Shown here: positions 1-7,586 of the stretch, piece after piece
Layout of the letters: each line of letters opens with the position of its first letter
Position numbering within the stretch: position 1 is the first letter of the stretch
Translations under genes and position numbers: made by a program
Notes under the pieces: generated by a model
What the model saw: only the letters and a program-made list of their open reading frames with translations
What the model was told of the DNA's origin: nothing
Databases searched by the model: none
Source of the DNA: Spirosoma linguale DSM 74
Lineage (GTDB): Bacteria > Bacteroidota > Bacteroidia > Cytophagales > Spirosomataceae
Direction: 5' to 3'
NCBI GenBank assembly: GCA_000024525.1
Contig: CP001769.1
Span: 2,838,001-2,902,000, forward strand
Length of the DNA: 64,000 nt

Positions 1-433
1 CTACACAAGGAATGGAATGCCCGTCGAGCAAGTCGTGGAATGAATAGCCCAGCTGAAATGTCCCCCGCTTACAGTCCAGTACGGCCACATCATACGGCTG
101 AGTCACTTTGTGCAGCCGGAACGACGCCTGAAGTATGCCGGGAAGCTGGTCATAATCGAAATTATGGCCAAACTGAACCTGAAATGTTTGGGGGTTCAGT
201 TGCTGAACGGCCGGGATTCGGGATGTCGAATCGCCAGCCGCCCGCAGCAAATGGTGCGCCGTTCGGCGGAGTGCCAGATTCACTTTTTCGGGCGTAAAGA
301 GATTTCCCGATGGCGAGCCTATGCCGATAAATCGGACAAAAAGCATCCCGATGAGCAGCAGAAACCCACTGACGATCAGCACCCGTAAACCTTTAAACAA
401 CCCCATCCGCATCACAGCCAAATTTTTTAGCAT
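1..433 (-). CDS. Membrane protein N-terminus, probable sensor histidine kinase (partial)
   Basis: The gene runs off the left edge of the window. The minus-strand frame from an ATG at 433 stays open to base 1 (about 144 codons). It has a basic start, one strong membrane segment near residues 16-34 (VLIVSGFLLLIGMLFV), then a soluble, presumably periplasmic region. That region has a VALRRTAH-like helix and a segment (DVAVLDC near residue 120) that I recall from the sensor domains of Cytophagales histidine kinases. Its ATG overlaps the stop of the upstream gene (ATGCTAA), so translation is probably coupled. The kinase domain would lie outside the window, so that assignment is inferred. It is the third gene of a minus-strand operon starting at 1298. 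Confidence 0.5.
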   Translation of the reverse strand, partial: MLKNLAVMRMGLFKGLRVLIVSGFLLLIGMLFVRFIGIGSPSGNLFTPEKVNLALRRTAHHLLRAAGDSTSRIPAVQQLNPQTFQVQFGHNFDYDQLPGILQASFRLHKVTQPYDVAVLDCKRGTFQLGYSFHDLLDGHSIPCV

Positions 434-864
434 TTATTCCAGGTAAACAAGTTAATTATCCCGAGTTTAAAAATCCGTTTGCCCGGCTTGTAAACGTCAC
501 CAGCGTTATGAACCGGCTCCACAACCAGTTCATCACCAAGCTGTACAGTTGGCCAGATTTCGTCGAGCTGCACCGAATAAACGCCTTTCAGCCGTTTATC
601 GGGCCAATGCTGAACGGTTTTACCTGCCCGGCGAAGCATTACCTGAAACAACATCGGTTTATGTTTTGACGACCTCGGATTACCCTCAACAAACGCTAAA
701 ACACCCCGGCTATACATCGGTAGTGCATCGTAAGGAATCGGGTGGCCGTTCATCGTTACAGCACTTTCATATCCGGCAAGATTGCTGTCCGGCTTCGCCT
801 GAATAACAGGGGCGAGTAAACTACACACTATCAGACAGATTTGGACTATTCTATTTCGTTTCAT
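427..864 (-). CDS. Small exported protein of unknown function
   Basis: This 145-residue protein opens with a clear Sec signal peptide (MKRNRIVQICLIVCSLLAPV, cleavage after VIQA near residue 23). The mature part is about 120 residues, probably all beta, with a VQLGDELVVEPV segment. It has no catalytic motif I recognise and ends in a single cysteine. It lies 23 bp downstream of another small exported protein and overlaps the start of a probable sensor kinase. It may therefore be a periplasmic accessory of that sensor, or an output of the same system. That role rests on position only. Confidence 0.6.
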   Translation of the reverse strand: MKRNRIVQICLIVCSLLAPVIQAKPDSNLAGYESAVTMNGHPIPYDALPMYSRGVLAFVEGNPRSSKHKPMLFQVMLRRAGKTVQHWPDKRLKGVYSVQLDEIWPTVQLGDELVVEPVHNAGDVYKPGKRIFKLGIINLFTWNKC

Positions 865-887
865 GTAAACGTCAGTTATAGAATAAA

Positions 888-1298
888 TTACTGTACCAGA
901 ATCTCATTATGCGGTAACGCATAGCGTTTGTCGGTAGTCAGTAACAAAATCTGATCCCCTTTTTTACAGCGCGAAAGCACTTGCTGCACTGGAATCTGCC
1001 GAAATGTCTTTTCCGAAAACAGGTGTACCGTTTTTGTTTGGTTATCGCGGATGGCCAGTTTAAAGTCAATTTTGTTCAGTGCTGTCGTTTTCGCTGGAGT
1101 AATAGCCACCGTAGAGACACACAGATTCCCCTTGGCATTAGCCGAAAGCCTGCATTGCCCGGTTGGGCTGTAGCGATCAACCAGAAGTTTGCTACTCACA
1201 AAAGCGGCTGAGCAACTGGAAAATTTCTCCTGCGCCAGACTCAAGGTGGAGAGGCAGCAGCCCACGCTAACCAGTACGACTTGCATTAGATTCTTCAT
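888..1298 (-). CDS. Small exported cysteine-containing protein of unknown function
   Basis: This is a 136-residue protein with a signal peptide (MKNLMQVVLVSVGCCLSTLS, likely cut after LSLAQ). The mature part has four cysteines (SSCSAAF, GQCRLS, NLCVST, SRCKKG), which would allow two disulfides in the periplasm. I do not recognise the family. It is the first gene of the operon that continues into 427-864 and the probable sensor kinase. A Bacteroidetes-type -7 element and a four-copy repeat array lie directly upstream, so it is likely the first gene transcribed from a regulated promoter. Confidence 0.6.
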   Translation of the reverse strand: MKNLMQVVLVSVGCCLSTLSLAQEKFSSCSAAFVSSKLLVDRYSPTGQCRLSANAKGNLCVSTVAITPAKTTALNKIDFKLAIRDNQTKTVHLFSEKTFRQIPVQQVLSRCKKGDQILLLTTDKRYALPHNEILVQ

Positions 1299-1323
1299 GA
1301 CTCTTATTTGTTTAGTGATGAAG

Positions 1324-1331
1324 CAAATCTA
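1324..1331 (-). promoter_or_regulatory. -7 promoter element of the small-protein/kinase operon
   Basis: On the minus strand this reads TAGATTTG, a perfect match to the Bacteroidetes -7 consensus TAnnTTTG. It sits 25 bp before the ATG at 1298. No TTTG -33 element lies 19-21 bp upstream. The repeat array at 1353-1390 occupies that place, which suggests an activator-dependent promoter. Confidence 0.55.
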
Positions 1332-1352
1332 CAGTCCCGTGCAGGCAACCTT

Positions 1353-1390
1353 TGTTAAACGCCTGTAAAACAATGTAAAGGAAATGTAAA
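1353..1390. promoter_or_regulatory. Phased TGTAAA repeat array, probable response-regulator site
   Basis: Copies of TGTAAA start at 1364, 1374 and 1385, and a variant TGTTAAA starts at 1353. The spacing is 11, 10 and 11 bp, one copy per helical turn. OmpR/PhoB-family regulators bind such head-to-tail repeats. The array begins 21 bp upstream of the -7 box at 1324-1331, where a -33 element would normally lie. It could also act on the divergent gene at 1459. Confidence 0.55.
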
Positions 1391-1446
1391 AATGAAGCAG
1401 CGGTACAGTACGTCAGCAATTTGACCAGCCAATCTGAGCTTTTGCG

Positions 1447-1454
1447 TATGTTTG
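1447..1454 (+). promoter_or_regulatory. -7 promoter element next to the start codon at 1459
   Basis: TATGTTTG matches the Bacteroidetes -7 consensus exactly and ends four bases before the ATG at 1459. Transcription would then begin at or within a few bases of the A of the start codon, giving a leaderless or nearly leaderless mRNA. A TTTG lies at 1420-1423, but its spacing of 23 bp is longer than the usual 19-21. Confidence 0.4.
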
Positions 1455-1458
1455 CCGC

Positions 1459-1977
1459 ATGAACTCATTTATTGATACCGACCTGGCGCTACTGGCGCTT
1501 CAGGAAGAGCAGCTTCAATTCGACACCTTCAATGCCGATACAGCCTGGCAACTGGGAATGCGCCTGAAAGAGGCCGTCGAAGTACGCGGCAAAGCTGTAG
1601 CCATCGACATCCAGCTATTTGGGCATCCGTTATTTTTTTACGCCATGCCCGGCACTACACCCGACAACATCGACTGGATTCGGCGGAAACGGAACGTGGT
1701 CGAACGCTTCCACCGCAGTTCGTACGCGGTACGGCTGTCGTTAAAGAAAAAACAGACCACCCTCACCGATCAGGCGGGGCTCCCCCTGCGCGACAATGCA
1801 GCTGCGGGCGGTGGCTTTCCGATTCGCCTTCGTGGGTCGGCCTGCATTGGTGCCATTACCATTTCGGGCGTGCCGATGCGGGAAGACCACGGCATTATTG
1901 TCGAGGTACTAGCTACCTGGCTTAATCTTCCCATAGCCGAACTAGCCTTGCCGCCTGTCGACGATATGGACGATTAA
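1459..1977 (+). CDS. HbpS/GlcG-like haem-degrading domain protein (UPF0303 family)
   Basis: This 172-residue protein matches the UPF0303 (YBR137W-like) branch of the HbpS/GlcG fold as I know it. The recognisable parts are a central IDIQLFGHPLFFYAMPG strand-turn-strand, the NIDWIRRKRNVVERFHRSSY segment, and a glycine-rich GGGFPIRLRGSACIGAITIS stretch leading to a C-terminal helix. No signal peptide is present, so it is cytosolic. Members of the wider fold bind haem or corrinoids, but the role of this branch is poorly defined. It ends 6 bp before the stop of the convergent pirin gene. Confidence 0.8.
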   Translation: MNSFIDTDLALLALQEEQLQFDTFNADTAWQLGMRLKEAVEVRGKAVAIDIQLFGHPLFFYAMPGTTPDNIDWIRRKRNVVERFHRSSYAVRLSLKKKQTTLTDQAGLPLRDNAAAGGGFPIRLRGSACIGAITISGVPMREDHGIIVEVLATWLNLPIAELALPPVDDMDD

Positions 1978-1983
1978 TGCAAG

Positions 1984-2904
1984 TCAGGATAAAGCCTGCG
2001 GCTGCGGACTGGAACTCGCCGGGCGGGATTTATCATCGGGTGGCAGCGGTACAAATTCGGCGTTATCGTTGGGTGGCAGCGGAATTCGACCCGCCTGCCA
2101 GTCGGCTTTGGCCTGCTCAATACGCTCCCGGCTTGATGACACAAAATTCCACCAGATGAACCGTTCACCCAGCGGTTCGCCCCCCAGCAGCATAAGCGTA
2201 CTGGTTTCTTTGGCGGTTACGATGGGGTCGATACCGTTGCTAAAGACCAGCAGTTGCCCCACCCCATACGTATGCCCGTTGACCTCTACGCTACCCTTCG
2301 CCACATAGGCTCCGCGTTCGGAAAAGCCGGTTGGCGGGCCAAAACGAGCGCCGGGTTGTAGAACAATATGCGCATAAAAAAGCGGAGAATCGGTAGCGAC
2401 GCCGTTTTTTAGGCCGTAGGCATCCCCGGCAATCAACCGCATCCAGACACCCGTATCCGTAAAAATCGGGAGCGCGTCGGGCTGGTAGTTAGTAAAAGTG
2501 GGCGCTTTGTCTTCGGCGGCTTCGGGCAGAGCTACCCATGTCTGCACCATTTCGAAAGCCGTTGCCGCCAGCAAAGCCGGGTCCTCGAACCGTTCGGAAT
2601 GGGCAATCCCACGGCCCGCTGTCATCCAGTTGACTTCGCCGGGCCGGATGATCTGCTGTACACCCAGACTATCCCGATGGGTCACCTGACCGTCGAAGAG
2701 GTAGCTTACCGTCGATAGACCAATGTGCGGATGCGGCAACACGTCCATCTTCACCAGCTCGGCGGGCGTCTTGCTGACGGGCCCTGCATGATCCATAAAA
2801 ATAAACGGGCCGAGCATGCGACGCAGCCGGTACGGTAAAATGCGTTTCACATCAAATCCATTGCCAATAGATGCGGAGCGGGCAGTAATGACTTGGTCTA
2901 ACAT
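1984..2904 (-). CDS. Pirin family protein (bicupin)
   Basis: The protein has 306 residues, the normal pirin length. The N-terminal cupin carries the metal ligands expected for pirins: His58 and His60 in HPHIG, His102 in GIAHSE, and Glu104. This is followed by a C-terminal cupin with GARFGPPTGF and a proline-rich tail. Pirins of the YhhW type bind Fe or a similar metal, and some have quercetin 2,3-dioxygenase activity. The physiological substrate cannot be read from sequence. It stands alone, transcribed towards the UPF0303 gene. Confidence 0.93.
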   Translation of the reverse strand: MLDQVITARSASIGNGFDVKRILPYRLRRMLGPFIFMDHAGPVSKTPAELVKMDVLPHPHIGLSTVSYLFDGQVTHRDSLGVQQIIRPGEVNWMTAGRGIAHSERFEDPALLAATAFEMVQTWVALPEAAEDKAPTFTNYQPDALPIFTDTGVWMRLIAGDAYGLKNGVATDSPLFYAHIVLQPGARFGPPTGFSERGAYVAKGSVEVNGHTYGVGQLLVFSNGIDPIVTAKETSTLMLLGGEPLGERFIWWNFVSSSRERIEQAKADWQAGRIPLPPNDNAEFVPLPPDDKSRPASSSPQPQALS

Positions 2905-2985
2905 GATGAGTCTGTTTGGTAAGCTGTCTGGCTATAGATAAAAGTAGGTAATCGTTCTGGAAAATCCAGTCCTGTGATAAGACCA

Positions 2986-3033
2986 GTGAAACAAAAGGGC
3001 CACTCCTGATCAGGAATGGCCCTTTTGTTTCAC
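2986..3033. terminator. Long near-perfect palindrome ending the RND operon
   Basis: This is a 48-bp palindrome with 24-bp arms and a single mismatch. Its core, GGGCC...GGCCC, is followed by TTTTGTTT on either strand. It lies 15 bp past the stop of the RND permease (minus strand), so it most likely terminates that operon. Confidence 0.8.
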
Positions 3034-3048
3034 AGAATCATAAGCTGA

Positions 3049-6000
3049 TTACCGACGAACGTTGTCGCCCGAATGGCCATTCGACGACACAGGTTGTGGT
3101 GTCAGTTCAGTCGTTCCATTCTGATTTTCATCTTTTTTAGCTTTCTCGCCTTTTTCTTTCAGCGCTGCCAGCCCTTTCTTACCGTAGGCCAGTCGCGAAA
3201 TAGCCACGTACAGCACCGGTACCACGAAAATGGCCAGCGAGGTCGCGGCCAGCATACCGCCCAGCACAGTACGGCCGATGGTTGCGCGGGCAACACCGCC
3301 CGCTCCACTGGCTATCGCCAGCGGGAACACCCCCAGAATGAACGCCAGCGACGTCATCAGGATCGGGCGCAGACGCAGACGAACGGCTTCGATGGTCGAT
3401 TCGAGTAAGTCCTCTCCTTTATCTACCCGCTCTTTGGCAAATTCCACGATTAGAATGGCGTTTTTGGCCGCCAGACCGATGAGTGTGATTAACCCAATCT
3501 GGGCATAGACGTTGTTGGTCAGGTACGGGAATATAATCAGGGCGGTAATGGCCCCCAGCGCCCCAATCGGAACAGACAGGAGTACCGAAAACGGCACCGA
3601 CCAGCTTTCGTACAGGGCGGCCAGGAAGAGAAAGACGAAACCAATCGACAGCATGAAGATGTAAATCGAGCTGCTACCCGCGTTGATCTCCTCCCGGCTA
3701 AGACCACCGAAATCGTAGGCATAACCAGCGGGCAGAACTTTGGCCGCTACTTCGCGCAGGGCGTCGTTGGCCTGACTGGTGCTGTATCCTGGCTTGGCTC
3801 CCCCGTTTACTTCAACCGAGCGGAACAGGTTGAAGTGGGAAATTAACGGCGCGTTTTCAATCACACTCGTCTTGATCACCGTGCTGATGGGCACTAGTTG
3901 ACCGCCACTATTCCGGACGTAATAATTATTGAGCGCCTTTATATCGGCCCGGTACATGGTATCGGCCTGCGCCACAACCCGGAACTTGCGACCGTAAATA
4001 ATAAAGTCGTTAACGTACTGGCTACCCAACAGTGTCTGCATAGTGGTATACACCGAGCTGACCGGAATACCCAGCTTCTTACACTTGTCGCGGTCAACGT
4101 CGACCCGGTAAGCGGGTGATTTGGCCGTGAAATAGGTGAAAGCGCGGGATATTTCGGGACGTTTGTTGGCTTCGGCCAGGAAGTTCTGCACCACGTTATC
4201 AAACGCCCGGACATCGTCGTTGGATTCGCGCTGCTGAATTTCGAAGGTAAACCCGGAAGACTGCCCCAGACCCGGAATAGCGGGCGGTTGAAGTACCTGC
4301 GGGCGGGCATCGTTCAGAACCGACAATTCCTTTTGCAGTTTAACCACCAGCGAATCGGCCTGCATGTTTCGCTCCTTCCGTTCGTCCCAGGGCTTCAGCT
4401 GCATGAATACCGTACCGCTATTCGATTTGGACGCAAACGTAATGGCGTTCAGCCCGCCCAAAGCCGCAAAGTGATTGACATAAGGCTGATTTTTCAGAAT
4501 CGTCATGATTCGGTTCAGCACCTCAAGACTACGCGTAGTAGAAGCCGCTTCGGGGATTTCGTAGGTCACGATCAACCGGCCTTCATCCTCCGTTGGAATA
4601 AAGCCCGTTGGCTTAGCCCGGAACAGCAGTCCCGTCCCGATGTACACGACGATCAGCCCGACGATGACCAGTGGAGTTGCCTTGATGAGCCGTTGTACCC
4701 CGTTCGAGTACGCATTCGTTACCCGCTCAAACCACTGGTTAAACTTGTAAAAGAACTTGTTTAACCCTTTCGCATTCTCGTCGATGTGCATGGGCTTCAG
4801 CAACAGCGTACACAAAGCGGGTGTCAGCGACAGGGCCACAAAGGCAGAGATCAATACCGACACGGCGATGGTAATGGCAAACTGCTGATACAGTCGCCCC
4901 ACGATACCGGGGATGAAACCCACCGGCACGAATACAGCCGCCAGAATCAGCGCAATGGCAATTACCGGCGCCGATATTTCCCGCATGGCCTCTTTCGTGG
5001 CTTCTTTGGGCGACATGCCTTTGTCGATGTTCACCTGCACGGCTTCCACCACCACAATGGCATCATCGACCACAATACCGATGGCCAGTACGAAAGCAAA
5101 CAGCGTCAACGTATTGATCGTAAAACCGAGCGGTACGAACAAGGCAAACGTGCCGACAATAGAAACCGGAATAGCCAACAGTGTAATCAGCGTAGCCCGC
5201 CAGCTTTGCAGGAACAGGAATACGACCAGAATAACCAGCACCAGCGCTTCGGCCAGGGTCTCGACCACTTCGCCAATCGACACCTGAATGACGGAAACCG
5301 ATTCAAACGGCACCACGTACTCGATGTCTTTGGGAAACGTCTGTTTCAGTTTATCCATAGCCGCGTAAACACCTTTGGCCGTCTCCAGCGCGTTACTGCC
5401 CGGCAGCTGATAGACCAACAGATACGACGCCCGCTTGCCATCCACAAAGGAGTTACTGGCATAGGAGAACTTACCCAATTGCACCCGGGCTACGTCGTTC
5501 AAATACACCAGCGACCCTTTTGCCGGATCACTTCGAACAATGATTTTCCGAAAGTCCTCTTCCTTACTGAGACGGCTGTTGGTGAAGACCGAGTACTCGA
5601 ACGCCTGCGAAGCTGGTTGGGGTGATGCGCCGACGGAACCACCTGCCACCTGTAAGTTCTGCTCCTGCAAGGCCGCTACAACCTCATCCGGAGTCAGGTT
5701 CAGTTGTGCCAGCCGGTCGGGCTTAAGCCAGATCCGCATACTAAAATCGTCGGCCCGGCTGAAAATATCGCCCACGCCCGGCACCCGTAACAGGGCGTCC
5801 CGGATATAAATGTTAGTGTAGTTATCCAGAAACGAGACGTTGTGCGTACCCTTCGGCGAATACATCGCTACCAGCATAAACAGCGATGGGTTTCGTTTCC
5901 GAACCACTACGCCAAGGCGGGTAACCTCCTGAGGTAACTGCGGCTGGGCGATACCTACCCGGTTCTGCACATCAAGCGCGGCAATGTTCACGTCGGTACC

Positions 6001-6291
6001 CACTTTAAAGGTAACGTTCATGCTCATGCGGCCGTCGTTCGTCGCGTTGGTCTGCACATAGTCCATCCCCGGCGTACCGTTCACCTGGGTTTCAATGGGT
6101 GTCGCCACCGTTTGTTCTACCGTTTGGGCATCCGCCCCGGTATAAGTACCCGTCACCTGAACCACGGGGGGGGTAATATCCGGATACTGGCTGACCGGCA
6201 GGCTCAGCAAGGCCAGTACACCCAGTATCACAATGACGATGGATGAGACGATAGCCGTAACAGGTCGGTTGATGAATATTTCTGCGAACAT
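3049..6291 (-). CDS. RND multidrug efflux permease (AcrB/MexB, HAE1 family)
   Basis: This inner-membrane proton antiporter would expel hydrophobic compounds through the adaptor and TolC-like protein encoded upstream. The 1080 residues are full length. It begins MFAEIFINRPVTA, the usual first transmembrane helix. It has the paired aspartates of the proton relay at 409-410 (GIVVDDAIVVVE, equivalent to AcrB Asp407/408) and the lysine of TM10 in LIGLAAKNAILIVEFAKE. Two large periplasmic loops follow TM1 and TM7. The C-terminus extends about 40 residues beyond the last helix as a charged tail. It is the last gene of a minus-strand TolC, adaptor, permease operon. Confidence 0.97.
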   Translation of the reverse strand: MFAEIFINRPVTAIVSSIVIVILGVLALLSLPVSQYPDITPPVVQVTGTYTGADAQTVEQTVATPIETQVNGTPGMDYVQTNATNDGRMSMNVTFKVGTDVNIAALDVQNRVGIAQPQLPQEVTRLGVVVRKRNPSLFMLVAMYSPKGTHNVSFLDNYTNIYIRDALLRVPGVGDIFSRADDFSMRIWLKPDRLAQLNLTPDEVVAALQEQNLQVAGGSVGASPQPASQAFEYSVFTNSRLSKEEDFRKIIVRSDPAKGSLVYLNDVARVQLGKFSYASNSFVDGKRASYLLVYQLPGSNALETAKGVYAAMDKLKQTFPKDIEYVVPFESVSVIQVSIGEVVETLAEALVLVILVVFLFLQSWRATLITLLAIPVSIVGTFALFVPLGFTINTLTLFAFVLAIGIVVDDAIVVVEAVQVNIDKGMSPKEATKEAMREISAPVIAIALILAAVFVPVGFIPGIVGRLYQQFAITIAVSVLISAFVALSLTPALCTLLLKPMHIDENAKGLNKFFYKFNQWFERVTNAYSNGVQRLIKATPLVIVGLIVVYIGTGLLFRAKPTGFIPTEDEGRLIVTYEIPEAASTTRSLEVLNRIMTILKNQPYVNHFAALGGLNAITFASKSNSGTVFMQLKPWDERKERNMQADSLVVKLQKELSVLNDARPQVLQPPAIPGLGQSSGFTFEIQQRESNDDVRAFDNVVQNFLAEANKRPEISRAFTYFTAKSPAYRVDVDRDKCKKLGIPVSSVYTTMQTLLGSQYVNDFIIYGRKFRVVAQADTMYRADIKALNNYYVRNSGGQLVPISTVIKTSVIENAPLISHFNLFRSVEVNGGAKPGYSTSQANDALREVAAKVLPAGYAYDFGGLSREEINAGSSSIYIFMLSIGFVFLFLAALYESWSVPFSVLLSVPIGALGAITALIIFPYLTNNVYAQIGLITLIGLAAKNAILIVEFAKERVDKGEDLLESTIEAVRLRLRPILMTSLAFILGVFPLAIASGAGGVARATIGRTVLGGMLAATSLAIFVVPVLYVAISRLAYGKKGLAALKEKGEKAKKDENQNGTTELTPQPVSSNGHSGDNVRR

Positions 6292-6300
6292 GTGTTTTTT

Positions 6301-6404
6301 TAGGAGTGAGGAGTTAGGAGCGAGGAGTTAGGAGAAAAGGGTTGACTATCTGGAAGCTCTTGCGTCAGCAACTCCTATCTCCTAACTTCTAAATTCTAAC
6401 TCCT
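6301..6404. repeat. GAGGAGTTAG repeats forming an inverted repeat
   Basis: The 114-bp spacer between adaptor and permease has three GGAGT(T/G)AG-type copies at 6303-6334. The complementary CTCCTAACT/CTAACTCCT words lie at 6372-6403, giving an imperfect stem of about 30 bp in the operon mRNA. Such low-complexity spacers could tune permease expression relative to the adaptor, or could be inert. Confidence 0.5.
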
Positions 6405-6405
6405 G

Positions 6406-7524
6406 TTACTGACCATTACTTACCTTCACCTTTGCGCCTTCACGAATTTTCTGCGTTCCTTCCGTCACGACCATCTCACCTTCTTTAAGGCCTTCTTTCA
6501 CAATAACCTTGTCGTTGATGCGCGCGCCCAACGTCACTTTTTTCTGGGTCACTTTGCTGCTATCGCCCACCACAAACACGAAGTATTCACTCATTTGCTC
6601 GGTTACGGACTGATATGGGATCAACACCTGTGGCTGACCCGTGCTGTTCTTCACCCGGACATTGGCGTTTATACCAACTTTCAGCTGCTTCTCGGGATTT
6701 GGGAACGCTACTCGCACCCGCAGGGTACCCGTTTGCGGATCAACGGCCCGGTCAACGATGCGAACCACGCCGGGGTATTTATAGGTGCTGCCATCCGGCA
6801 TTGCCAAAACAAGCGTTGAATCCCGCCCTGAACTTTTCTGGCTTTGCAGTTTCAGAAAACGCGGAATTTCCGACGCATCCACCTGAAGATCGGCCGCAAT
6901 CGGGTTGTCCGATGAAATTGTGTTAAGGGGCGTTGAACCCGGTGCGACAGCCGCGCCAAGCCGTACCTGCGAGATACCAATAGTGCCATCCAGCGGGGCG
7001 TAAATGGTGGTGTATTTCAGGTTAGTACCCACCTGTCGGATAGTCGCCTGCGCGGCTTCGACTTGCATTCGTGTAGCTTCCAGCGAGGCATTGGCGTTAT
7101 CGACCAATTGCTTGGCAACCGCGTCCTGCTGCGCCAGCGTGTTGTACCGGTCGGCGTCTTTCTGGGCCCGGTTGAGGTTTGCCTTTTGTACGTTCAGGTT
7201 AGCAACTGCCTGATCGTACCCGGCGCGGTATTGCTGCGGATCAATGGTGTACAGCTTCTGGCCCTTCCGAACCTGCTGTCCATCCTGAAAGAAAATGCCC
7301 GTAATATTACCCGACACCTGCGGCTGAATCTCCACTTCAACCAATGCCGTAATTGTAGCCGGGAACTGGTCATAATAGGTTGCGTTACCTTTCTCCACCT
7401 TCACGGCGGTTACGGGTGTTGGCGGTGGAGGAGCCTGTTGCTGTTCATCTTTCTTACCTCCGCAGGCAGCAAGCGAAATCGTGAGTATAGTACCCGCTAT
7501 GGCCAGATTTATAGATTGTTTCAT
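6406..7524 (-). CDS. RND efflux periplasmic adaptor subunit (AcrA/MexA)
   Basis: The membrane fusion protein bridges the RND permease and the outer-membrane channel. I place the start at the internal Met at 7524, which opens a lipoprotein signal (MKQSINLAIAGTILTISLAAC, lipid-anchored Cys21); a longer frame reaches 7557 but has no signal at its start. The order is a proline-rich linker (QQAPPPPTPV), the first half of the lipoyl domain with GNITGIFFQDGQQV, a coiled-coil hairpin (about residues 95-165), the second lipoyl half (APLDGTIGISQVRLG), a beta-barrel domain and a membrane-proximal domain (IPYQSVTE). The length of 372 residues is typical. It lies 62 bp after the TolC gene. Confidence 0.95.
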   Translation of the reverse strand: MKQSINLAIAGTILTISLAACGGKKDEQQQAPPPPTPVTAVKVEKGNATYYDQFPATITALVEVEIQPQVSGNITGIFFQDGQQVRKGQKLYTIDPQQYRAGYDQAVANLNVQKANLNRAQKDADRYNTLAQQDAVAKQLVDNANASLEATRMQVEAAQATIRQVGTNLKYTTIYAPLDGTIGISQVRLGAAVAPGSTPLNTISSDNPIAADLQVDASEIPRFLKLQSQKSSGRDSTLVLAMPDGSTYKYPGVVRIVDRAVDPQTGTLRVRVAFPNPEKQLKVGINANVRVKNSTGQPQVLIPYQSVTEQMSEYFVFVVGDSSKVTQKKVTLGARINDKVIVKEGLKEGEMVVTEGTQKIREGAKVKVSNGQ

Positions 7525-7586
7525 AATTCCAAAGACTCGTTTATCGCACTTGGGCACCGGTTGGCGTCGGTACGACAGACAAAAAA

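Noticed and set aside
40..388. Two plus-strand ORFs of 85 and 92 codons at the left edge
   Set aside because: They are antisense to the open minus-strand frame of the partial membrane protein, which has a membrane segment and coherent composition. The plus ORFs have no domain or start signal.
4786..5625. 279-codon plus-strand ORF inside the RND permease
   Set aside because: It is antisense to an intact, motif-complete AcrB-type gene. Its translation is rich in Gln, Arg and His, the usual shadow composition.
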